Part shown: positions 26,198-35,253 of the stretch, one piece after another
How the letters are laid out: each line of letters opens with the position of its first letter
Numbering within the stretch: position 1 is the stretch's first letter
Origin: Fictibacillus nanhaiensis
Lineage (GTDB): Bacteria; Bacillota; Bacilli; Bacillales; Fictibacillaceae
Direction of reading: 5' to 3'
Length of the DNA stretch: 64,000 nucleotides
Assembly (NCBI RefSeq): GCF_023715445.1
Contig: NZ_JAMBOD010000001.1
Location: 248,001 to 312,000 of the forward strand
The notes under the pieces: generated by a model
The model's input: the letters and a program-made list of their open reading frames with translations, nothing else
What the model was told of the DNA's origin: nothing
The model's database searches: none
Made by a program: the position numbers and the translations under genes

Positions 26198-27826
26198 TTA
26201 CGAAACTTTTTCTTCTAATTGTTCCGAGATTTGATCCAGCTCTATTTGAAGCGGTTCAAGACCAACTCTGTTGATATAATTGAAAAATGTTTCTAGCGGA
26301 AGCTTCGTTTCTTTAAAATGATTCAGAAAACGAACCAGAACTTCATCAAGAAGATCAGCATGAAACTTTCCTTTTAGTTTTTCATTAAATTTACCGCCAT
26401 CATCAAGTGTTCCGCCAACATAGATCTCAAAGGCTTGCACCATCTTTTTTTCTTTTGTTTTTAACAGTACGCCTTGCAGGCCGATATCTGCGATCTGACG
26501 CTGTCCGCAAGAATTTGGGCAGCCAACCATATGGATCCTTACTGGAACATCAAGCTTGATCCGCTGATCCAGGTTTTCAGCAATATCGCGCATTCTTTCT
26601 TTTGTTTCAACGAGTGCCAAGTTGCAGTATTCAATGCCAGTGCAGGAAATTGAATGCCCGATAAATGAAAGAGGCTGAGTCGTGATTCGTTTAAAGATAT
26701 CTTCTTGCAGCAGCGGCTCAACGTTTTCGTGTTTCACGTTAGGAATGATTAGATTTTGAGAATTAACCGTTCGGATTTCACCATTCCCGTGGTTCTTAGC
26801 AATTTCCGCAAGCTTAAGCACTTCATCCGCATTTAATCGTCCGACAGGTACATTAAAGCCAATATAGCTTAATCCTTTTTGTTTTTGAGGGTGAACACCA
26901 TAGAAGTAACCGCCGTTCCAGCCTTGAAGTGCATCTCTGCCCTTTGAAGGGAGCGGTCCTGTATATTCTAAGAGCTTCTCTTTGAATTTTTCTGGACCCC
27001 AGTCTGCCATCAAGAATTTAAGACGCGCAAGATGGCGTTTTTCCCTGTAGCCGTAATCACGGAAAATAGTAGTAATGGCAATCGCCGCTTCTTTTACTTG
27101 ATACGGTTCGATAAATACATCGAGCGGTTGTGCTAAGAACGGTCTAGATGATAAACCGCCTCCAATCTTGATGTGAAAGCCTGGAATCTCTTGATCATCA
27201 GCTTCTTTATATGCTGGAGTAAAAGCAACACAATTTATCTCTGCATGTGCACTGTTATTTACGTTAGAACTGATTGACATTTTGTATTTTCTAGGAAGGT
27301 TTGAGAAATCTTCATTATGCTGAAAGAACTCATACACTTCTTTTACAATCTCTGAGGTATCAAACAGTTCATGCGGATCTATGCCTGCAATGGGATTTCC
27401 CATGATGTTACGTGTAATATCGCCGCAAGCTCCTGCACTTGATAACCCGACGGCTTCTAGTCTCTGGAAAATATCCGGAATTTGTTCAATGGTCAGCCAA
27501 TGAAACTGGATCGCCTGACGGGTTGTAATATCAAATACGCCTCTTCCGTAATCTTTACAAATTAAAGCAAGAGTTTTTACTTGCTCGTAGCTTAAAATGC
27601 CAGATGGAACATTCACCCTCATCATAAAGTAGCCGTCTTCTTTCGGACGCTGGAGGTACAGACCTGCCCACTTAAAACTGTCCCACTCCTCTTTTGGAAT
27701 GGAGTCGAAGCCATTTTTGGCGTAATGAGGGATATCTTCAAATATTTTCAGACCATCTTTGACAAGCTTTTTCTGTTCGGTTTTATTGATCTTTGGATTA
27801 TCTGCCCACGCTTTTTCATATGCCAT
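26198..27826 (-). CDS. Ferredoxin-type nitrite/sulfite reductase (siroheme, [4Fe-4S])
   Basis: The 542-residue enzyme reduces sulfite to sulfide with six electrons. It shows the duplicated ferredoxin-like half domains (RVNVPSGILSYEQVKTLALI and FNVPVGRLNADEVLKLAEIA), the siroheme-contact region GRGVFDITTRQAIQFHWL, and the four cluster cysteines in CTGIEYC and CPNSC. B. subtilis instead uses the NADPH enzyme CysIJ; here no flavoprotein subunit is present, so the electron donor must be a ferredoxin or flavodoxin from elsewhere. Operon context (sat, cysC, cysH, siroheme genes) argues for sulfite over nitrite. Confidence 0.9.
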   Translation of the reverse strand: MAYEKAWADNPKINKTEQKKLVKDGLKIFEDIPHYAKNGFDSIPKEEWDSFKWAGLYLQRPKEDGYFMMRVNVPSGILSYEQVKTLALICKDYGRGVFDITTRQAIQFHWLTIEQIPDIFQRLEAVGLSSAGACGDITRNIMGNPIAGIDPHELFDTSEIVKEVYEFFQHNEDFSNLPRKYKMSISSNVNNSAHAEINCVAFTPAYKEADDQEIPGFHIKIGGGLSSRPFLAQPLDVFIEPYQVKEAAIAITTIFRDYGYREKRHLARLKFLMADWGPEKFKEKLLEYTGPLPSKGRDALQGWNGGYFYGVHPQKQKGLSYIGFNVPVGRLNADEVLKLAEIAKNHGNGEIRTVNSQNLIIPNVKHENVEPLLQEDIFKRITTQPLSFIGHSISCTGIEYCNLALVETKERMRDIAENLDQRIKLDVPVRIHMVGCPNSCGQRQIADIGLQGVLLKTKEKKMVQAFEIYVGGTLDDGGKFNEKLKGKFHADLLDEVLVRFLNHFKETKLPLETFFNYINRVGLEPLQIELDQISEQLEEKVS

Positions 27827-27845
27827 TCGTTTTCGTCTCCTTTTC

Positions 27846-28445
27846 TTAAATCAGATTTCTGCTTTGCAAATAGGTTAAAATCACATCTACACACTCAGAA
27901 ATACTTTGATCGTTTGTATGGATGGTAAGAGCTGGTGATACCGGTTCCTCGTATGGGGAATCGATTCCAGTGAAATCAGGAATCTCTCCTTTGCGTGCTT
28001 TGCTGTACAGTCCTTTCGGATCCCGCTTTTCACATTCTTCAATGGGACAGGATACAAAAATCTCAATGAATTCTTCTTCTGAAACAATTTCTTTTGCCTT
28101 CTCACGATCCTGTAAAAATGGAGAGATGAAGGCTGTCAGAACCACCGTTCCGTTATCAACAAACAGTTTGGAAACTTCTGAAATCCTGCGGATGTTTTCT
28201 GTCCGGTCTTCATCTGAAAAAGATAGATCACGGTTCAATCCATTTCGGATGTTGTCCCCATCGAGCACATAATTTCGGATGTTCCTTTCATAGAGTTCTT
28301 TTGCAAGTGCATTGGCTATAGTGGATTTTCCTGATCCCGACAGTCCTGTGAACCAAAGAACAAAGCTCGAATGATTGTTTTGCTTTCGCCGATCTTCTTT
28401 CGTAATGGAACTATCGTGCCAGACGATATTGTGCTGTTTGCTCAT
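27846..28445 (-). CDS. cysC: Adenylylsulfate (APS) kinase
   Basis: The 199-residue kinase phosphorylates APS to PAPS. The Walker A loop [16 protein letters not shown] lies at about residue 30-45, followed by [16 protein letters not shown] (substrate site) and the [20 protein letters not shown] segment. The start at 28445 (ATGAGCAAAC) follows AAGGAGA and lies inside the end of sat, overlapping it by 35 bp. A paralogue (yisZ) lies at 47987. PAPS may be needed if the reductase prefers it or for sulfation. Confidence 0.94.
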   Translation of the reverse strand: MSKQHNIVWHDSSITKEDRRKQNNHSSFVLWFTGLSGSGKSTIANALAKELYERNIRNYVLDGDNIRNGLNRDLSFSDEDRTENIRRISEVSKLFVDNGTVVLTAFISPFLQDREKAKEIVSEEEFIEIFVSCPIEECEKRDPKGLYSKARKGEIPDFTGIDSPYEEPVSPALTIHTNDQSISECVDVILTYLQSRNLI

Positions 28446-29607
28446 TTGTATCTCCTTCTTCTGTTTTTTCTTCATGGTTTCTCAACCCTCTTATCAACAC
28501 TTCAACTACTTCTTTACGGCTGAATGTACTTGGGGGCAATTCCCCTTTCCTTAGAAGTTCCCGTACCTTTGTTCCAGACAAAATGACATGATGTTCACTC
28601 GGGTGCGGACACGTTTTAGAAGAAGCCATGGCTTCACATTCGCTGCAATAAAAGCTGTGCTCAAAGAAAAGTGTAATTATCCCGATCTCATCTGCTGTAA
28701 ACTGTGAAAAGATCTCCTGAGCTTCATACGTCCCGTAATAATTGCCTACACCTGCATGATCCCGGCCAACAATAAAATGTGTGCAGCCGAAGTTCTTTCT
28801 CACAAGTGCATGGAAAATGGCTTCGCGCGGTCCTGCATAGCGCATGGCTGCAGGAAATACAGCAAGGAATACACGGTCACTCGGATAATAGTTTTCTAGA
28901 AGGACGTGATAGCTTTCCATCCGGACATCTGCTGGTATATCATCAGATTTTGTCTCCCCGACAAGCGGGTTTAAAAAGAGACCATCAACCGTCTCAAGCG
29001 CTGTTTTTTGAATATATTCATGGGCACGGTGAACGGGATTTCTCGTTTGAAAACCGACAATTGTTTTCCATCCTAAACTGCTAAACTTCTTTCTGGTTTC
29101 ACTCGGATCAAGGTGATAGTCTTTAAATGATTTCTTTTCCTGCCGTTTAACGAGTGTTATGTCTCCGCCAACATAAACCGTCGGACGCTCAAGCAGCTTT
29201 TTCACACCTGGATGCTCTATGTCAGAAGTTTTATAGACTTTCTCTGCTTCACTTTGCTTATCAGGAAAATAGATATCGCCAACCTGTAAGATTCCGTATG
29301 TCTCGCCCTTATACGTTAGCCGAACTTCTTCTCCTGTACTTAGAGATTGTGCTGTTACATGAGTCACTGGCAAGGTGATCGGGAGGCTCCAAACCGTTCC
29401 ATCACTCAGCCTAATATGATCTACAACCGATTGATAGTCTGCTTGGTTTAAAAAGCCGGTTAAGGGACTGTATGCTCCGATGGCAATTAATTCAAGATCA
29501 CTAAGTGCTGTTGCATCAAGCTCTATTTCTTTTTGAATGTGATCATAAGGTGTATCTGGGTAAAACTGATTGATTAATGTTCCTCCGTGTGGCTTTATAG
29601 ATGTCAT
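28411..29607 (-). CDS. sat: ATP sulfurylase (sulfate adenylyltransferase)
   Basis: The 398-residue enzyme activates sulfate with ATP to APS. Motifs are the [19 protein letters not shown] site (QxRN and HxxH), [26 protein letters not shown], and the C-terminal cysteine cluster [17 protein letters not shown]. It starts behind AGGAGGAG, 26 bp after cysH, and its 3' end overlaps cysC. Compared with the paralogue at 46828 it has an extra hydrophilic tail ([16 protein letters not shown]) that coincides with the overlap. Confidence 0.94.
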   Translation of the reverse strand: MTSIKPHGGTLINQFYPDTPYDHIQKEIELDATALSDLELIAIGAYSPLTGFLNQADYQSVVDHIRLSDGTVWSLPITLPVTHVTAQSLSTGEEVRLTYKGETYGILQVGDIYFPDKQSEAEKVYKTSDIEHPGVKKLLERPTVYVGGDITLVKRQEKKSFKDYHLDPSETRKKFSSLGWKTIVGFQTRNPVHRAHEYIQKTALETVDGLFLNPLVGETKSDDIPADVRMESYHVLLENYYPSDRVFLAVFPAAMRYAGPREAIFHALVRKNFGCTHFIVGRDHAGVGNYYGTYEAQEIFSQFTADEIGIITLFFEHSFYCSECEAMASSKTCPHPSEHHVILSGTKVRELLRKGELPPSTFSRKEVVEVLIRGLRNHEEKTEEGDTNEQTAQYRLAR

Positions 29608-29632
29608 ATCGTTTCTCTCCTCCTATTTGTTC

Positions 29633-30337
29633 TTAGCCTTCATGAAGGCCGCATTCAAGTTTTCCAGTTCCTGACCAGCGGCCGGAACGAAGATCATCTG
29701 AGTTAATAGCTGCTTGTGTGCAAGGTTCACAGCCGATACTTGGATAACCGTTGTCGTGCAGTATGTTATACGGCAGATTATGTTTATGGGCATATCGCCA
29801 AATGTCTTTCCACGTCCAGTGAATGAGCGGGCAAATTTTAATACTTTGGAAACGCTCATCTTTGTTAATAAACTGCGTGTTTTGCCTTGTAGGCGACTGT
29901 TCACGGCGTAATCCTGAAAGCCAGGCTTTTACGCCGCCAAGCTCTTCTTCTAATGGAATTATTTTTCTGATGCTGCAGCACAGATTCGAATTCACCTTCC
30001 ACAGTCCTTCGCCATGCTTTCTTGCCTGTTCCTCAAGTGTTAAATCCGGGGTCTTCAACTTGATTCGCAATGGTGGATACCTGTTCTTTGCAGCTTCAAT
30101 CACGTCATATGTTTCCTGAAAATGCAGCTGTGTATCTAAAAAGACTACTTGAGCATCTGGTTTTACTTGGGAAACAAGATCAACCAAAACACTTCCTTCG
30201 ATCCCAAAGCTGCACGCATATACGAGCTCGTCGCCATACGTTTCATAAGCCCATTTCAGGACATCTAATGCGCCTTTTGTGGGGTTATCACTATTAAACT
30301 CTCGAATTTTGTTATCCCACGTTTCATAGGTCAGCAA
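29633..30337 (-). CDS. cysH: Phosphoadenylyl/adenylyl-sulfate reductase
   Basis: The 234-residue enzyme reduces activated sulfate to sulfite. It keeps the PAPS-reductase fold ([20 protein letters not shown]), the cluster cysteine pairs CC in SNLCCSIRK and C-x2-C in IGCEPCTQ that mark [4Fe-4S] enzymes able to use APS, and the catalytic C-terminal LECGLH. The start is TTG at 30337 behind AAGGAGG. It heads the operon cysH-sat-cysC-sir-DUF3906-cobA-sirB, in which the sulfate permease gene cysP of B. subtilis is missing. Confidence 0.93.
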   Translation of the reverse strand: MLTYETWDNKIREFNSDNPTKGALDVLKWAYETYGDELVYACSFGIEGSVLVDLVSQVKPDAQVVFLDTQLHFQETYDVIEAAKNRYPPLRIKLKTPDLTLEEQARKHGEGLWKVNSNLCCSIRKIIPLEEELGGVKAWLSGLRREQSPTRQNTQFINKDERFQSIKICPLIHWTWKDIWRYAHKHNLPYNILHDNGYPSIGCEPCTQAAINSDDLRSGRWSGTGKLECGLHEG

Positions 30338-30405
30338 TCTGTTACCTCCTTTTCGCCAATAAAAGAAAACTTGGTTGACGTATATGCATTAGCCTAGTGC
30401 ACTTA

Positions 30406-30475
30406 TACTATCGACTTTAACTTGTAACACCGTCGATTCTCACCTTGCTCCTAACAAGTTATATTTCTGATAGTA
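30406..30475 (-). promoter_or_regulatory. Nested dyad in the cysH leader/promoter region
   Basis: An outer inverted repeat TACTATC/GATAGTA (30406-30412 and 30469-30475) encloses an inner one TAACTTGT/ACAAGTTA (30418-30425 and 30454-30461). It may be a folded mRNA leader or paired operator half-sites controlling cysH. It does not match the S-box core. Confidence 0.5.
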
Positions 30476-30476
30476 C

Positions 30477-30526
30477 AAAAAAGCGGCTTTAACGTTTTAG
30501 GAACAAGCCCTATTCGTTAAAACCGC
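30477..30526 (-). terminator. Terminator of yezD
   Basis: On the minus strand GCGGTTTTAACG pairs with CGTTAAAGCCGC and is followed by six T residues, separating yezD from cysH. Confidence 0.85.
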
Positions 30527-30546
30527 CTCTAGTTTTCTAGTCAGCG

Positions 30547-30690
30547 CTATTTAATTCTTACCTTCTCGTTTTTTTCAAGTTGAATGACTTTTCCATCTTG
30601 CACGATTAAAGTTATGGATCCAAATTTGATGTTGCTCAGCATTTTTTGAAGCTGAGGAAGAAAATCGTTATCACTGTTTTCGTTCGCCAC
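30547..30690 (-). CDS. yezD: YezD/DUF2292 family small protein, 47 residues
   Basis: A GTG at 30690 behind GGGAGG opens a 47-codon frame: MANENSDNDFLPQLQKMLSN, then IKFGSITLIVQDGKVIQLEK and NEKVRIK. The pattern I.FGS..L.VQDGKV.Q.EK.EK.R is that of YezD/DUF2292 proteins, small beta-hairpin proteins repeatedly found near sulfur-assimilation genes. It is monocistronic, controlled by its own S-box and closed by a terminator, so its synthesis should rise when SAM is low. Molecular function is unknown. Confidence 0.8.
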   Translation of the reverse strand: MANENSDNDFLPQLQKMLSNIKFGSITLIVQDGKVIQLEKNEKVRIK

Positions 30691-30722
30691 TCCACTGGCC
30701 TCCCTCTTTTAAAATTATCTCT

Positions 30723-30756
30723 AAAAAAAATAAAAAAACCTTCCCATTTCGGAAAG
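30723..30756 (-). terminator. S-box-controlled terminator of yezD
   Basis: On the minus strand CTTTCC pairs with GGGAAGG (one G-U), followed by a T-rich tract of about sixteen bases. Confidence 0.75.
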
Positions 30757-30777
30757 ATAGTGGAGGTAAACGTATTA

Positions 30778-30882
30778 CCTTATCTTCCAAAATGTAAAAA
30801 CATTCTGCTGGAGTTAGCACCTTACGAATCGCAGGTTGCCGGGTTTCATCGGGCCAGATCCCTTCACCACTCTGGATAAGAG
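30778..30882 (-). promoter_or_regulatory. SAM-I (S-box) riboswitch, yezD
   Basis: The minus-strand RNA reads CTTATCCAGAGTGGTG, AGGGATCTGGCCCGATGAAA, CCCGGCAACC, AAGGTGCTAACTCCAGC, then GATAAG closing P1. All S-box core elements are present. Confidence 0.95.
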
Positions 30883-30896
30883 TTTAATTTTTAAAA

Positions 30897-30924
30897 ATCA
30901 TATCACATCTGAAAAGGATATCAA
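30897..30924 (-). promoter_or_regulatory. Sigma-A-type promoter of yezD
   Basis: On the minus strand TTGATA is followed after 16 bases by TATGAT, placed just upstream of the S-box P1. Confidence 0.55.
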
Positions 30925-30973
30925 GCCCTAATTTTTTTATTTTTATTTTTTTCTGAAAAATTTAAACCAGCAG

Positions 30974-31003
30974 TTGACAATTTGTCTTTTTGGAACATAT
31001 AGT
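30974..31003 (+). promoter_or_regulatory. Sigma-A-type promoter of the TauE gene
   Basis: TTGACA at 30974-30979 and TATAGT at 30998-31003 are separated by 18 bases. Confidence 0.65.
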
Positions 31004-31009
31004 AATAAC

Positions 31010-31079
31010 TAAAATTTCATCCGTATCGCTGATCGGAAAAACCGAAGGCTCTTAACACGACTTGTTAAGGGCCTTTTTA
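31010..31079 (+). promoter_or_regulatory. Leader with intrinsic terminator ahead of TauE (attenuator-like)
   Basis: Between the promoter and the GAGGAGG of the TauE gene lies a leader ending in an 11-bp terminator hairpin, GGCTCTTAACA/TGTTAAGGGCC (31047-31073), followed by five T residues. A small hairpin TCGG-AAAAA-CCGA directly precedes it. A terminator between promoter and gene implies regulated read-through. I recognise no known riboswitch class in the roughly 40-base upstream part. Confidence 0.7.
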
Positions 31080-31096
31080 TTTTGAGGAGGAATTTG

Positions 31097-32008
31097 ATGA
31101 AAAAGTTAATAGTACTAGCGCTTATTGGACTCATGGCACAGCTGATCGACGGCTCACTCGGAATGGCATATGGAGTCACTTCGACTTCTCTGCTCTTAGT
31201 TGCAGGGATTGCGCCTGCAGCTGCATCCGCCTCCGTCCACCTTGCTGAAGTTGTGACGACAGCCGCATCCGGAGTTTCCCATATTAAGTTTGGAAACGTT
31301 GATCGACAGGTGGTTCTCCGCTTAATTCTGCCTGGTTCGATCGGTGCTTTTTTGGGAGCTTGTTTCTTAAGCAGCCTTCCCGGAGATATTGTGAAGCCAT
31401 ATGTTTCTCTATTTCTTATTATTCTTGGAATCTATATTTTGTATCGTTTTCTCTATAAACTCGGAGAAAAAAAGAAGGCACCCGCTGAAAAATCTTTTAC
31501 AAATAAACAGCTTATGCCTCTTGGTCTACTGGCAGGATTTCTGGATGCTACAGGCGGCGGCGGTTGGGGTCCTGTAACAACACCTGTCCTTATGACAAAG
31601 GATATGAAAACTAGAAAAGTCATAGGATCTGTGGATACAAGTGAATTTGCCGTAGCCGTTTCAGCTTCGGTTGGATTTTTTATTTCACTAGGCTGGGAGC
31701 AAATCGAATGGCTTTGGGTTGGTGCATTGATGGCTGGCGGTATTGTTGCAGCTCCCATTGCGGCATGGCTCGTCCGATTGATTCCTTCACACGTTCTAGG
31801 GGTTTTAGTTGGAGGACTCATCATCATAACCAATACGAGGACGCTGCTTTTGACTATTGGTTTGTCATCAAACGTTATGTTTTCCATTTATTTTGTTCTT
31901 GCAGCATTTTGGGCAGTAGGTATCATCTATACAGTAAAAAGCTATCCGGAAAAAAGTGATGCCGAAAATAAAAATCCGAAATTTTTAAAAAATTCAGTTG
32001 ACTATTGA
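31097..32008 (+). CDS. TauE/SafE-family sulfite/sulfonate (sulfur anion) transporter
   Basis: The 303-residue membrane protein has eight or so hydrophobic segments and the two TauE/SafE signature halves: IDGSLGMAYGVTSTSLLLVA with SASVHLAEVVTTAASG, and GLLAGFLDATGGGGWGPVTT. The start at 31097 follows GAGGAGG. It is divergent from yezD and the cysH operon and lies upstream of metY. Because the operon lacks cysP, it may be the sulfate/sulfite permease of this block, or a sulfite exporter; the direction of transport cannot be read from sequence. Confidence 0.87.
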   Translation: MKKLIVLALIGLMAQLIDGSLGMAYGVTSTSLLLVAGIAPAAASASVHLAEVVTTAASGVSHIKFGNVDRQVVLRLILPGSIGAFLGACFLSSLPGDIVKPYVSLFLIILGIYILYRFLYKLGEKKKAPAEKSFTNKQLMPLGLLAGFLDATGGGGWGPVTTPVLMTKDMKTRKVIGSVDTSEFAVAVSASVGFFISLGWEQIEWLWVGALMAGGIVAAPIAAWLVRLIPSHVLGVLVGGLIIITNTRTLLLTIGLSSNVMFSIYFVLAAFWAVGIIYTVKSYPEKSDAENKNPKFLKNSVDY

Positions 32009-32029
32009 TTACAAGCTATGTATTATAAT
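31998..32029 (+). promoter_or_regulatory. Promoter of metY, overlapping the TauE stop codon
   Basis: TTGACT at 31998 overlaps the last codons of the TauE gene and is followed by TATTATAAT at 32021-32029 (17 bases to TATTAT, 20 to TATAAT). Confidence 0.5.
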
Positions 32030-32049
32030 CCTTAATTCAATATTCAATC

Positions 32050-32153
32050 TTCTTATCCAGAGAGGCGGAGGGACTGACCCTATGAAGCCCGGCAACCAGC
32101 AGAGATGCATGGTGCTAATTTCAGCAGAACAGCTAACGTTCTGAAAGATGAGA
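32050..32153 (+). promoter_or_regulatory. SAM-I (S-box) riboswitch, metY
   Basis: Core elements in order: TTCTTATCCAGAGAGGCGGA, GGGACTGACCCTATGAAGCC, CGGCAACC, ATGGTGCTAATTTCAGC, and the closing GATGAGA. Position 5 of the usual GATGAAACC box is altered (GAAGCC). Confidence 0.93.
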
Positions 32154-32176
32154 CTTCGATCGTGTGAAATCATCGG

Positions 32177-32206
32177 GACCTCTTCTTTTGGAAGAGGTCT
32201 TTTTTG
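32177..32206 (+). terminator. S-box-controlled terminator of metY
   Basis: GACCTCTTC/GAAGAGGTC with a 5-base loop is followed by six T residues. Confidence 0.9.
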
Positions 32207-32355
32207 CACTATCAGAGCACGATGATTTTCGACTTCGCAACAAGTTTAGGTCGATAGTATACGTGCAACTAAAGCTGACGCAAAAGGATTGTCAGCCAAG
32301 TTTTCTTTAATGGATAAGTTGATCTGAAATTCATATTGGATGACAAAAAATTTAA

Positions 32356-33699
<1,344 letters not shown>

Positions 33700-34041
33700 C
33701 AATGAAAGAAGCTCAGAGCATATTCGTTTATGCTCTGAGCTTCACCAAATGTAAAATAATGTTAAATTATGTGATGAGGAGAAGAATTTATGTGATTATA
33801 ACATCTCTTACCTCATAAGCCCAAATTACCTGTGATTATAAGTTTCATATTGAACTTTCCGATCTGCAGCATTCAATTTTTCAAAATAACATCTAATATT
33901 CTTGTCCAATGTGCCATCTCTTCTCATTAAATTTTATGAGTTTTCATTTATTTCTTATCCACCTGTTTTTTCCCTTCCAATAAATACCAAATTCACTTGA
34001 GTTGTAATATATATGATATGAAAAGGTCATAATTACCTGAA
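33700..34041. other. Intergenic, about 340 bp
   Basis: A 15-bp hairpin GAAGCTCAGAGCATA/TATGCTCTGAGCTTC at 33708-33743 closes metY. The rest is A+T-rich with no gene seen. Confidence 0.6.
33708..33743 (+). terminator. Hairpin after metY
   Basis: The 15-bp stem starts nine bases after the metY stop. There is no clear T-run, so termination strength is uncertain. Confidence 0.6.
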
Positions 34042-34923
34042 TCATGTGAAATGTTCGTTTAACCATAAGGTCGATACTGCTATAAATTTTTCGGCAGCTG
34101 GCGAAAGATTTTTAAAGGACATCGAACCAATACCGATAGAGGATATTGCTCGATCATCTGAAAGGGGTATTTTTTTTAACCCATTAGGAAGATTATGTAA
34201 AGCGATGTCTGGCAGGATGGCTACACCAAGGGAGTTTTTTACCATCGAGATAACAGCCTGTTCATCATCCAAATGAAAAGCAATTTCTGGATAAATTTTA
34301 TTTGATTTCAAAATATTATGTATGATTTTAAGGGTAGAATTTTGAAGAATCAACTTCTCATCCTTCAGTGCATTTGGCTTTATAGAATTTTCAGCACCAA
34401 GATGGTGGGTTTCCGGCACAACACAGCTAAACGCTTCTCGCTTTAAATGGAGAACCTCCATATCTGCAGCAGGCAGCAGTAAAAAACCGAAATCTACAAT
34501 CCCCTGAGAAATCCACATAGAGATTTCCTCCTGTTTCCCCTCCACAACGTCTACTTTTATATGCGGATATTGATCCATGAATTTTTTCAATATTCCGGGA
34601 AGCCATTCAACAGAAATTGATGAAAATGTACCGATCCTAACAGTCCCTATTTCTAGTCCTCTTATTTCCCCAGCCTCCTGAAGCATTTTTTCGTTTAAAT
34701 ATAGAATCTCCCTAATATATAACAACATTCGTTCACCGTTTACGGTTAGCCTGATACCTGCTTTGTTACGTGTTAATAAGGAAAGTCCCAGCTCTTTTTC
34801 CAAGCTGGAAATGGCATGACTTACTCCAGATTGGGATATATTTAACGATTCACTTGCTTTTGTTAAGCTACCAAGTTCTACTACTGTATGATATATTTCA
34901 TATTTGCCTATCGACAAATTCAT
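34042..34923 (-). CDS. LysR-family transcriptional regulator
   Basis: The 293-residue protein has the LysR winged helix at 1-62 (YHTVVELGSLTKASESLNIS, QSGVSHAISSLEKELGLSL) and a periplasmic-binding-like effector domain from about 90 (VRIGTFSSISVEWLPGILKK, FGFLLLPAADMEVL, VKNSLGVAILPDIAL). No divergent target gene sits next to it, so its regulon is elsewhere. It is flanked by an intergenic hairpin region and a secreted LVIVD protein gene. A link to sulfur control is possible by location only. Confidence 0.88.
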   Translation of the reverse strand: MNLSIGKYEIYHTVVELGSLTKASESLNISQSGVSHAISSLEKELGLSLLTRNKAGIRLTVNGERMLLYIREILYLNEKMLQEAGEIRGLEIGTVRIGTFSSISVEWLPGILKKFMDQYPHIKVDVVEGKQEEISMWISQGIVDFGFLLLPAADMEVLHLKREAFSCVVPETHHLGAENSIKPNALKDEKLILQNSTLKIIHNILKSNKIYPEIAFHLDDEQAVISMVKNSLGVAILPDIALHNLPNGLKKIPLSDDRAISSIGIGSMSFKNLSPAAEKFIAVSTLWLNEHFT

Positions 34924-35253
34924 CCCTCTTTATATTAGTTTTACTCATAATATAACATAATAAATGAATTATTTTCATTATTTTTCGACAAAGATAGAAT
35001 AGTTTCGTCTTTTTGGACCATCTCTTCCAAGTTGAACTTTGAGATCTATTCTATATTCAACTTCGGAATCACTTGGCAGATTTGTAGCCACACTTCTCAT
35101 TTTTAAAACTTCCTACTTAACTTCCCTAGGGTATTGCACTCTTTTCCCCATAAAAAACACCTCTTATGTATAGCGTTTAACTATACGGCATAAAAGGTGT
35201 TTTTTCTCAAGTCTCACTTTTAGGGTTTATTGTTTCTTTCTATTCAAATAACT
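34924..35253. other. Intergenic, about 330 bp
   Basis: It holds the strong terminator at 35151-35204. No gene was seen in the remainder. Confidence 0.6.
35151..35204. terminator. Strong bidirectional terminator
   Basis: AAAAAACACCT..TTATG pairs with CATAA..AGGTGTTTTTT, with inner ATA/TAT pairing. It serves the LVIVD gene on the minus strand. Confidence 0.85.
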
